Shown here in pieces: positions 1 through 6,104 of a stretch of DNA of 64,000 nucleotides. This stretch comes from Clostridia bacterium (GTDB lineage Bacteria > Bacillota > Clostridia > Oscillospirales > Acutalibacteraceae): NCBI GenBank assembly GCA_017430535.1, contig JAFRMR010000013.1, forward strand, positions 248,001-312,000. The letters are read 5' to 3'. The position numbers and the translations under genes are program-made. Each line of letters begins with the position of its first letter. Within the stretch, counting starts at the first letter, position 1. The notes below the pieces were generated by a model, which saw only the letters and a list, made by a program, of their open reading frames with translations, was not told where the DNA came from and ran no database searches.

Positions 1-623
1 GCAAGACTTGTACAACCATAAAATGCTTTATTACCTATGCTTGTTATGTTACCGTGTATGTTAATGTTTGTAAGCGAAGCGCATCCGCTGAATGTACCAT
101 CGCTAATACTTGTAACACTGTTGGGTATTGTGAAGCTTGTCAGCCCGGAATTATTAAATGCCGAACTACCAATTGTTTTGATACTTTTGGGGAGTACTAA
201 GTTTTTAAGGCTTGTGCAACCTGAAAATGTACCGCTTTCTATAGCTGTAATGCCATCCGGAATATTAATTTCGGTTAGTCCGGGACAGCCACTGAATGCC
301 GAACTCCCGATAACCCTTACGCTGTTTGGAATAACAATTTTTGTTAACTTATGATTATAGCCAAAAGCATAAGATTTAATTTCAGTAACGGGATATCCAT
401 TCAAAGTATCGGGAATTACCAACACACCTGAGGCACCAGAGTCACAGCTTTTAATTATTACTTGCCCGTTATTTATTTCATAATATAACGGATAAGATTC
501 GTTGTCCAAAATTGCACTGACCATTGGGATTAAACAATCAGAAAAACTAGTATTTGAACAAATAATACCGAAAAGCAAAAGCACAGATATAGCAATTGAG
601 ATTGTCTTTTTTATCATATTCAT
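1..623 (-). CDS. BspA-like leucine-rich-repeat exported protein (C-terminus cut by window edge)
   Basis: The reading frame runs leftwards from an ATG at 623-621 and is still open at base 1, so the C-terminus is missing. A GAGG ribosome binding site lies just upstream. A basic start (MNMIKKT) and hydrophobic stretch look like a signal peptide. From about residue 75 there are roughly 23-residue repeats of the type IPNSVxxIGxSAFxGC, seen at least four times, which is the BspA/TpLRR_5 pattern. Such proteins are surface-exposed and often mediate adhesion or carry C-terminal enzymatic or anchoring modules; none can be seen here. It resembles the LRR protein at 52802-53938. Confidence in the family is high; the ligand is unknown. 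Confidence 0.85.
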   Translation of the reverse strand, partial: MNMIKKTISIAISVLLLFGIICSNTSFSDCLIPMVSAILDNESYPLYYEINNGQVIIKSCDSGASGVLVIPDTLNGYPVTEIKSYAFGYNHKLTKIVIPNSVRVIGSSAFSGCPGLTEINIPDGITAIESGTFSGCTSLKNLVLPKSIKTIGSSAFNNSGLTSFTIPNSVTSISDGTFSGCASLTNINIHGNITSIGNKAFYGCTSL

Positions 624-681
624 AATATATCCTCGCTGTTCATTTTAATAAAAACTGAAAACTGAAAAAAACTGCGGAAAA

Positions 682-885
682 CTATGTTTTTCTTCTTTCA
701 TAAAAATCACATCCGGCAGCGCTGTGACATCCTAATAAATACATCGGAGATTGTTTGCATTTGCATTTTCTGCTTTTTCCTTTTCCTTCCGAGAAGATGC
801 AATAAGACGGGTGGCGTCGAGAATCTGTTTTTTTCAGATATTCAATGTGTGCAGGAACCCCCTGCATTTGACTGATCCTTGCCAT
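682..885 (-). CDS. Small Cys-rich protein of unknown function
   Basis: A 67-residue protein starting at the ATG at 885-883, directly behind a strong AGGAGG site. It is basic and has six cysteines, mostly in the C-terminal half: a CKCK motif, then C-x7-C with a final CDFYERRK. The spacing suggests a small zinc-binding or disulfide fold. I do not recognise a named family, though short proteins with a closing C-x-(F/Y)-Y motif next to XRE regulators are common in Clostridia (recollection, not tested). It sits behind a perfect-consensus promoter with a palindromic operator over the start point and is divergent from the XRE regulator, so it is likely that regulator's target. Confidence 0.6.
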   Translation of the reverse strand: MARISQMQGVPAHIEYLKKTDSRRHPSYCIFSEGKGKSRKCKCKQSPMYLLGCHSAAGCDFYERRKT

Positions 886-904
886 AAAACCCTCCTTTTT
901 TATG

Positions 905-926
905 CTTGCACCTATATAGGTGCAAG
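905..926. promoter_or_regulatory. 22-bp perfect palindrome, probable operator (site 1 of 3)
   Basis: A perfect inverted repeat with half-site CTTGCACCTAT lies immediately downstream of the -10 box of the small Cys-rich gene. The core is TGCAC-N8-GTGCA (907-924). The same core with 8-bp spacing recurs at 967-984, and a TGCAC-N2-GTGCA version at 1019-1030 overlaps the start region of the XRE regulator. The arrangement suggests control of both divergent genes by that regulator. Confidence 0.7.
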
Positions 927-929
927 TTA

Positions 930-958
930 ATTATAAATGATTGCTATATTTATGTCAA
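930..958 (-). promoter_or_regulatory. Perfect sigma-A promoter for the small Cys-rich gene
   Basis: On the minus strand the -35 box is TTGACA (958-953) and the -10 box TATAAT (935-930), with a 17-bp spacer. This is an exact consensus housekeeping promoter. The palindrome at 905-926 would cover the transcription start, so the promoter should be strong when the operator is empty. Confidence 0.8.
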
Positions 959-966
959 CAGATATT

Positions 967-984
967 TGCACTTGCTCAGGTGCA
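967..984. promoter_or_regulatory. TGCAC-N8-GTGCA operator-like site 2
   Basis: TGCAC at 967-971 and GTGCA at 980-984 repeat the core and spacing of the perfect palindrome at 905-926. It lies upstream of the -35 box of the minus-strand promoter, on the regulator's side of the intergenic region. Confidence 0.5.
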
Positions 985-1025
985 GTTTTTATTTCGCCTG
1001 CATTCGCTCGTGAAGACCTGCACTT

Positions 1026-1277
1026 GTGCATGCAAAGGAGGTTGGCATTATTAACTCCGTATATGATAAGAAAATCGGTCATAATTTAAAAGTTTTGCGC
1101 GAAAAGCGTAAAATGACTCAGGAAGAGCTTTCCGCAAAGCTTCAGGTTATGGGATGCGATATTACAAGGAGTGCACTTGCAAAAATTGAAGTTGCCCAAA
1201 GGCATATTTATCCGGATGAAATATTAGCTTTTAAGAAGATTTTTAATGTTTCTTTTGAAGAGATATTCAAAGAATAA
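1026..1277 (+). CDS. XRE-family helix-turn-helix transcriptional regulator
   Basis: A single HTH_3/Cro-CI domain of about 65 residues: IGHNLKVLREKRKMTQEEL begins helix 1, and SALAKIE lies in the recognition region. Nothing beyond the DNA-binding domain is present. Start choice is uncertain. GTG at 1026 is the only conventional in-frame start, but its upstream region is weak, whereas a strong AAAGGAGG (1034-1041) lies inside that frame and is followed at ideal distance only by ATT codons (1047, 1050). It is divergent from the small Cys-rich gene, with three TGCAC/GTGCA sites between or at the gene starts; autoregulation is likely. Confidence 0.85.
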   Translation: MHAKEVGIINSVYDKKIGHNLKVLREKRKMTQEELSAKLQVMGCDITRSALAKIEVAQRHIYPDEILAFKKIFNVSFEEIFKE

Positions 1278-1282
1278 ACAAA

Positions 1283-1320
1283 ACAGGCTGTCGAAACCGA
1301 CAGCCTGTTGATTTTTTATT
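1283..1320. terminator. Bidirectional intrinsic terminator
   Basis: An 11-bp perfect stem (ACAGGCTGTCG with its complement at 1298-1308), loop AAAC, followed by a T-rich run. It lies between the convergent XRE regulator and the GH101-like gene and can serve both. Confidence 0.85.
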
Positions 1321-2692
1321 TTTCTTTAATCAGTATTGCTTTGCCGGGTTTTACATCCAGCGTGATTTTTCCTCCGGTTATTAAAGCTTCCCCTGCGGGA
1401 ATTTCACCTTCCGGTGTTATTTCATACAGTTCTGCGTTTTCAAAGCCGGCATCCGGTATGTTCCAGGTGCCGTTTCTGCCTTGCTTTGAGTAAGCGATAA
1501 AAACGGTGCACTCCTTATCAAGGGGCAGCAGCACATCATCCCCCTGCTTCAGTATAATCCCGTTTTTGTTTATTGATTTATCCGGGCCGCAGCTCACAAT
1601 GCCCCCTGAATATCCTACGGTATAGCCCGCCTCTTCCTCTTTAAGGGTCAGGCGCTCATAGCGGTTCAGATAAAAACAGGGCAGCTGCAGGGTGCAGAAC
1701 TGATATAGGAATTCATCCGCCCAGTCTTTGATTTCGGGCCCGTATTTCATCCATATATCTTCCCCGTGCATTGCGCCGTAAAAAGCATCAAGCTGTTTCG
1801 GGTCCGTCAGATGTCCGCTGTAAAGGCTTACGGGTATTTCCATGCACTCCCGGGCTGTTATGTTTGAGGTCCACCAGGTGGCGGGTATTCTGCCCAGGGT
1901 GTGCATGGGCACATTCTCCCAGGATATTTCCGGCGCCTCTTCGCCAAGCGAAGCATAGAGCTTGTGTATCGGGTGAGTGGGGCTTTCAGCCCGGAGCTCC
2001 GCCTCCCGGTAGGTGTATTCCGAGGTAACATCAATACCCAGGGAATGAATATAATCAAGCATTTTGTTTCTTGCTTCAGCTTCTTCGGCAACATAGGTGC
2101 GGGGGTTAAGGTTTTGGGCAATGCAGAAATTATCAAGGTGAACCGTGCCTGCCTCCCTAACGGGTGTGGCTTCGCAGAAGCGGTCCCATATTTTTTTGAA
2201 AAGACCGCTCTCCCAGAATCCTTTATATGAAATCTTGTAGGCGTCCCTGCCGTTGAAAACCTCAATAACCGCAGGTTTGCCGTCAATTCCGTTAACCACG
2301 GAATTTGTTGCCGCCAGCTCCGGGAAGCAGGGGGTATCGCTGTAAGCATCCGCAAGGTTGCCGTGAAAGCTTACCACAGTATTGTATTTTTTCGCTTCAT
2401 TGAACAGCCGGTATAAGCTGTCCCTTGCGGTTTCATCACAGTCCCATTTAAGGTATTCGTTTACCTGCTCCATTTCCGGGTAGCAGTCATCGTGTCCCAG
2501 CCCCTGCCAGCCCACAAGGTAAATGATTTTCCGAATTCCGTGGGTCATATTGTCAACAGCCCTGATAATATCCAGAGCCTCGGCAAAGGTGATTTTTACA
2601 TTGGAGCGGTTGTTTTTGAAATCAGGGTCCGCAAGGTACATTTTCATCCACAGGGTCTGTGAATAATCATAGTTCCATTTGTATTTTTCCAT
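1316..2692 (-). CDS. Putative GH101/GH129-like glycosidase, cytoplasmic
   Basis: The ATG at 2692 is preferred over a GTG nine bases upstream; it follows the stop of the symporter gene by five bases. The 458-residue protein lacks a signal peptide. It matches my recollection of the endo-alpha-N-acetylgalactosaminidase fold: WMKMYL and VGWQGLGHDDCYPE near the N-terminus, then Asp187 in TVHLDNF as candidate nucleophile and Glu225 in TSEYTYRE as candidate acid/base, about 38 residues apart as expected for that clan. A beta-sandwich-like tail follows (after about residue 365). Known GH101 enzymes are large and secreted; this short cytoplasmic form more resembles GH129. The upstream symporter gene suggests uptake followed by hydrolysis. 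The exact family is uncertain. Confidence 0.6.
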   Translation of the reverse strand: MEKYKWNYDYSQTLWMKMYLADPDFKNNRSNVKITFAEALDIIRAVDNMTHGIRKIIYLVGWQGLGHDDCYPEMEQVNEYLKWDCDETARDSLYRLFNEAKKYNTVVSFHGNLADAYSDTPCFPELAATNSVVNGIDGKPAVIEVFNGRDAYKISYKGFWESGLFKKIWDRFCEATPVREAGTVHLDNFCIAQNLNPRTYVAEEAEARNKMLDYIHSLGIDVTSEYTYREAELRAESPTHPIHKLYASLGEEAPEISWENVPMHTLGRIPATWWTSNITARECMEIPVSLYSGHLTDPKQLDAFYGAMHGEDIWMKYGPEIKDWADEFLYQFCTLQLPCFYLNRYERLTLKEEEAGYTVGYSGGIVSCGPDKSINKNGIILKQGDDVLLPLDKECTVFIAYSKQGRNGTWNIPDAGFENAELYEITPEGEIPAGEALITGGKITLDVKPGKAILIKEK

Positions 2693-2697
2693 TATTA

Positions 2698-4284
2698 TCA
2701 CTCTTTAAGCTTTTTCTCCGCTTTGCGGGATTCTATAGCCACCATAACAATATCACCGGTCACATTTACAAAGCACTGGGCCATACCCAGAAGCACCTCG
2801 GCGTAAATTGCCACCGCCATCATTGAGGGCGCATTCAGGTAATTTACGATTATAAGTACCCCTATAAGTATGGAGCCCGGCTGGTTCGGAGCGCCCAGGG
2901 AAAGGAAAATAACCAGCACCGCCAGTATCAGGTAATTCCACCAGGGCAGTACCGTGCCTGTTGATATAAGCATAACCATTGTTATTTCCATTATGATAAA
3001 GCAGTTGCCGTCAAGGTTTATCTGGGCAAGCACCGGCAGGGCATCCTCAAGATAGTTTCTGTCAATGCCCAGCAGCTTTGCGCACTGCCTTATGTTGAAG
3101 GGAACCGCATCTATGGATGAGTTGATTTTTATATTCTCTTTAAGTATGGGGGTTATGTTTCTGATAAAGTTTATAATTTTTATTCCGCCGAGTTTAAGCC
3201 GCAGCGCATAAATCAGCATAAGGAATACAATGCCGATAAGAACGGCAACCCAGCAGAACAGCACGCCTTTAAGGCAGACGAAGCCCCTTTCAAGCAGTAT
3301 GTGAAGGAAAGCCAGGAAGCTGAAAAACGGCAGGAAAAACATCACAAGGTTCAGCATCCTTGAAAACAGCATATAGCAGGCGTCCACGGCGCTTTTCAGT
3401 TTATCAAACTGGCTGCCTGCGGAGCGAAGGGCATATACAATCAGCAATGCAATAATAATCAGCGGGAATGGCGAAATCATATTAAAGGGCTCAAATATAC
3501 CCGATGGCATAATGGATGAAACCAGCTCCGACAGATCTGCGTCGGTGTAAATATTAAAGCTGTAATGGCCGAACAGGCCGGTAACATAAGGGGAGAAAAG
3601 CTTGACCCCAAAGCCCAGAACCACCGCCAGCAGCACAGCCGTGGCCGATGTTATCAGGGTTTTGCCCTGAAGTCTGCGGGCGCTTGAGCTTCTCTCGGAA
3701 ATAATGTAGGTTTCAAGCAGGTTTTTCAGTATTGAGAAGAAGGTCATGGGCGTGCCTATCATGAGCATTGCGTTGGTAAAGATATTTTCTGCTGGCATAA
3801 CGGCGCTTCTTAGCAGGTGCTCCCTGCTTTCGGGGCTCACAGTGTGTGAAATCACGGCGTAAACTCCGGCCGCCAGAAGAAAACCCGCCGCACACAGCAC
3901 CGCCTGGGTGGCGTAATCCCTCTTTACCGTAAGCCGTATTATGTTGTATGAGGCCCGGTAGGTATATTCAAGCTTATCCTCATAGGCCTTTATTATCTTG
4001 TATTCAACGGAATCCTCAAGGCTGTCGCCGCCTATGGGTATATATCTTTCCCCGGGGAATTCCAGCTTTATTCCGGGGTTGCCGAAGCTGTTTTTGATGC
4101 TGATTTTCACCTGAGTTTCTTCGGGAAATCCCTTCAGGATAATATCGTTGAAAATCGCCTCAAAAACTATCATGTTTTCGCTTATAATCTGCCGGCTTAT
4201 CCTGCTGCGCTGAAGCTCTTTTTCTATAAAATCAAAGGCTTTGCCGAATTCACCGGCTGCGGCGTGTACGGTTATTTCCTTCAA
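2698..4284 (-). CDS. DAACS-type dicarboxylate/amino acid:cation symporter with N-terminal soluble domain
   Basis: The start is taken as TTG at 4284, 8 bases after an AAGGAGG site, giving 528 residues; an upstream in-frame TTG at 4314 would place that site inside the gene. Residues from about 125 onward hold roughly eight hydrophobic segments typical of the SDF/GltP family, including a late SLGAPNQPGS stretch matching the re-entrant hairpin region. The first ~115 residues are soluble and contain ENMIVFEAIFNDII, resembling the N-box of HATPase_c_2 anti-sigma-type kinases, though no clear ATP-lid glycines are visible. It would import an anionic solute with Na+ or H+. The middle gene of a three-gene minus operon. 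Confidence 0.75.
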   Translation of the reverse strand: MKEITVHAAAGEFGKAFDFIEKELQRSRISRQIISENMIVFEAIFNDIILKGFPEETQVKISIKNSFGNPGIKLEFPGERYIPIGGDSLEDSVEYKIIKAYEDKLEYTYRASYNIIRLTVKRDYATQAVLCAAGFLLAAGVYAVISHTVSPESREHLLRSAVMPAENIFTNAMLMIGTPMTFFSILKNLLETYIISERSSSARRLQGKTLITSATAVLLAVVLGFGVKLFSPYVTGLFGHYSFNIYTDADLSELVSSIMPSGIFEPFNMISPFPLIIIALLIVYALRSAGSQFDKLKSAVDACYMLFSRMLNLVMFFLPFFSFLAFLHILLERGFVCLKGVLFCWVAVLIGIVFLMLIYALRLKLGGIKIINFIRNITPILKENIKINSSIDAVPFNIRQCAKLLGIDRNYLEDALPVLAQINLDGNCFIIMEITMVMLISTGTVLPWWNYLILAVLVIFLSLGAPNQPGSILIGVLIIVNYLNAPSMMAVAIYAEVLLGMAQCFVNVTGDIVMVAIESRKAEKKLKE

Positions 4285-4297
4285 ATCCTTTTCCTCC

Positions 4298-4984
4298 TTA
4301 ATCCAGCCACTCAACGCCTGTTACATATATTACCTCGCAGGCGCCGTCACCGGTATCGTTTCTTGAGGTGCTGGAATTCCAGGTGAAGGTGCTTCCTCCG
4401 GAGTCCTCGGCGGTAATATTGACAAGGTAGCCGGTTATTGTTATAAGGTCACCCTTTTGTATGCGGCTTATATCCTTGGCTACTTCCTCATCGGCGGCAA
4501 TCAGGTGATTGTTTGCGGAGTGTGTGTTTACCCCGTCAACTCCGCCTACCGGGGCGATTATTTCATAGCTTTCTGTCTGCCAGAAATACCATCTGCCGCT
4601 CTGGCTCCAGTGAAAATCTATTTTATCATTGTTTCTTGCAACATCGCCCCAGGCCATAGCAACATCCTTGGGTGCGAGCCTGTCGCCTATGCTTGTGCCT
4701 ATGTACCTTTTGGTGCTTACCGCAATTCCGCTGAGCTCGTAATTATAGAGGAAGGTTATTTTTACATCATATTCTCCCTCTTTTTTCTCCGCCTGTCCTG
4801 TAGCCGGGGTCTGCACCGGGTCCGCAAAGGATGCAGGCAGCTGGGCGGGAGGGGGAGCGGAAGCTTTTTTGAAGCCCTTGCCCCCGAAAAGGAACAGCAC
4901 CGCGGCGGCAATTGCCACGGGGATAAGTATATAAAGTATAACCGCAGGGTTCCTGCGGGATTTTTCGGCTTTCAGTTCAACCAT
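4298..4984 (-). CDS. Single-pass membrane-anchored protein of unknown function
   Basis: The start is the ATG at 4984, behind GGAGG; an earlier in-frame ATG at 5062 lacks a site. The 228-residue protein has a short basic N-terminus, one membrane segment (about 15-35), a Pro/Ala-rich linker, then an extracellular domain. Its conserved-looking motifs are LAPKDVAMAWGD, SANNHLI, a GD-x-ITITGYLV segment and a closing TSRNDTGDGACEVIYV. I recall these motifs from uncharacterised exported proteins in other bacteria but know no function. First gene of the operon with the symporter and the GH101-like enzyme, under the promoter at 5013-5041. Confidence 0.7.
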   Translation of the reverse strand: MVELKAEKSRRNPAVILYILIPVAIAAAVLFLFGGKGFKKASAPPPAQLPASFADPVQTPATGQAEKKEGEYDVKITFLYNYELSGIAVSTKRYIGTSIGDRLAPKDVAMAWGDVARNNDKIDFHWSQSGRWYFWQTESYEIIAPVGGVDGVNTHSANNHLIAADEEVAKDISRIQKGDLITITGYLVNITAEDSGGSTFTWNSSTSRNDTGDGACEVIYVTGVEWLD

Positions 4985-5012
4985 AGTTTCCTCCGGAATT
5001 TGATATATAATG

Positions 5013-5041
5013 ATTATAAAGCAAAAATCAATGATATGCAA
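5013..5041 (-). promoter_or_regulatory. Promoter of the anchored protein / symporter / glycosidase operon
   Basis: Minus strand: -35 TTGCAT (5041-5036), 17-bp spacer, -10 TATAAT (5018-5013), followed by a short leader to the ATG at 4984. Confidence 0.6.
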
Positions 5042-5099
5042 CGGAAAATGCCGTTTCTGCATTTAAAATCAACATTTTTGCATTTTACACAAAAACAAC

Positions 5100-5128
5100 T
5101 TGACATATTTATGCAATGCTGATATACA
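5100..5128 (+). promoter_or_regulatory. Promoter of the LytTR leader transcript
   Basis: -35 TTGACA (5100-5105), 17-bp spacer, -10 TATACA (5123-5128). It would start a leader of about 230 nt that ends in the terminator hairpin at 5319-5351 before the LytTR gene. Confidence 0.6.
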
Positions 5129-5176
5129 ATATAAACACCCCGCAGGGGATATATTGAAGAAAGGAAGGCAAAAATA

Positions 5177-5353
5177 ATGAAGTATTATACAGACAGATTC
5201 GTTCAGAAACGAAAAAAATACTGCTGCCGGGGTCGCTTTGCGAGATTTATTATGCCTGTCCTTTCTGCGGACTGTTCTGTCAGTCCGTTACGGAAAAAGG
5301 GATACGGTATTATTGAGGCATCTCCGCTGCAGCGGGGATGTTTATTTTTTTGA
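5177..5353 (+). CDS. Possible 58-residue leader ORF
   Basis: ATG at 5177 preceded by AAGGAAGG; the frame ends with TGA at 5351 inside the T-run of a terminator hairpin. The translated peptide is Arg/Lys/Cys-rich with no recognisable motif. It could be a leader peptide coupled to attenuation, a small protein, or chance within a non-coding leader. Its stop overlapping the terminator is what makes coupling conceivable. Confidence 0.3.
   Translation: MKYYTDRFVQKRKKYCCRGRFARFIMPVLSADCSVSPLRKKGYGIIEASPLQRGCLFF
5319..5351 (+). terminator. Leader terminator / attenuator upstream of the LytTR gene
   Basis: A 9-bp stem (CATCTCCGC with GCGGGGATG, one U-G pair), loop TGCA, and TTTATTTTTTT. The ribosome binding site of the LytTR gene follows immediately, so readthrough or antitermination would be needed for its expression from the 5100 promoter. 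Confidence 0.7.
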
Positions 5354-5365
5354 GGAGGAAGGGCA

Positions 5366-5716
5366 ATGAGTCACCTGATTACAATAAGATGGAGAAACAA
5401 GAGGAAGATAATAAATGTGGAAAAAATAGTGTATGTTGAAAGCTACAACAGGCACCTGATAATATGTACCGAAACTGAAAAATGCGAAATAGTAGGCAAG
5501 CTGGGGGATTTCATATGTCTTTTGCCGGAAGGAATGTTTCTGAGCATACACAAAAACTTTGCCGTTAATATGAAGTATATATCCGAGCTCAGTGCCGAGG
5601 GAGCTGTTATGATCGATGGAACCGTGCTTCCCGTCAGCGTAAGGAGAAAAACCCGGGCGCTGGAGACCTTTGACCGCTTTTGCAAGGAGAGAGGGGATGA
5701 ACAATGTATATTCTGA
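5366..5716 (+). CDS. Stand-alone LytTR DNA-binding regulator
   Basis: 116 residues making up a LytTR domain alone, without the usual response-regulator receiver. Typical features are IVYVESYNRHLIICT, FLSIHKNFAVNMKYI and VLPVSVRRK. Such single-domain regulators often act on adjacent membrane-protein genes. A strong GAGGAGG site precedes the ATG, and the following gene overlaps its end by 13 bases. A leader with a terminator precedes it. Confidence 0.85.
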   Translation: MSHLITIRWRNKRKIINVEKIVYVESYNRHLIICTETEKCEIVGKLGDFICLLPEGMFLSIHKNFAVNMKYISELSAEGAVMIDGTVLPVSVRRKTRALETFDRFCKERGDEQCIF

Positions 5717-5967
5717 TTGCGGTCCTTTTTCTTTTTGCTTTGATTTTCAGTATGTCAGGCATAATTCTTCGCAGAGTACCGACCCCGGAGGATAATGGAA
5801 AAGCGGGAATGGGTCTCTTATTCACAGGCTTTCTTTTTGCTTACGGGGCTTATGTATTGTTCTGTGCTAATAATGATTTTCCAGGCAGGGCAGTTCTTTC
5901 GGTTATTATTCTTATCACCGGTCTTATGCTGTCGCTGTATGCCGGTATTTTTTGTGATTACCGCTGA
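5704..5967 (+). CDS. Small three-helix membrane protein
   Basis: 87 residues with three hydrophobic segments (about 2-22, 36-55, 63-82) and little else. It overlaps the LytTR gene by 13 bases and has an AGAGGGG site, so the two are translationally linked. In many Firmicutes LytTR orphans pair with a small membrane protein that modulates them; whether this is such a partner is inference. No named family recognised. Confidence 0.65.
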   Translation: MYILIAVLFLFALIFSMSGIILRRVPTPEDNGKAGMGLLFTGFLFAYGAYVLFCANNDFPGRAVLSVIILITGLMLSLYAGIFCDYR

Positions 5968-6009
5968 TTTTTATTCCGAAATATCAAAAAGAATGTTTAA
6001 TAAAAATTG

Positions 6010-6038
6010 TTGCACCCATTTAAAAAACCTGTTATAAT
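6010..6038 (+). promoter_or_regulatory. Promoter of hppA
   Basis: -35 TTGCAC (6010-6015), 17-bp spacer, -10 TATAAT (6033-6038). The short leader holds a weak hairpin (CACTG/CAGTG) followed by six T at about 6046-6067; its role is unclear. Confidence 0.65.
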
Positions 6039-6104
6039 ATAAAGACACTGAAGCGGCAGTGTTTTTTCTGCCCTTTATTCCGATATTATTATGGAGTTGA
6101 TGAT

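Noticed and set aside
4457-5122. 221-codon open frame on the plus strand
   Set aside because: It runs antisense to the anchored protein gene and through its promoter; no ribosome site and low-complexity translation.
6046-6067. Riboswitch-like attenuator before hppA
   Set aside because: The hairpin has only five pairs and no conserved aptamer-like sequence around it; too weak to call.
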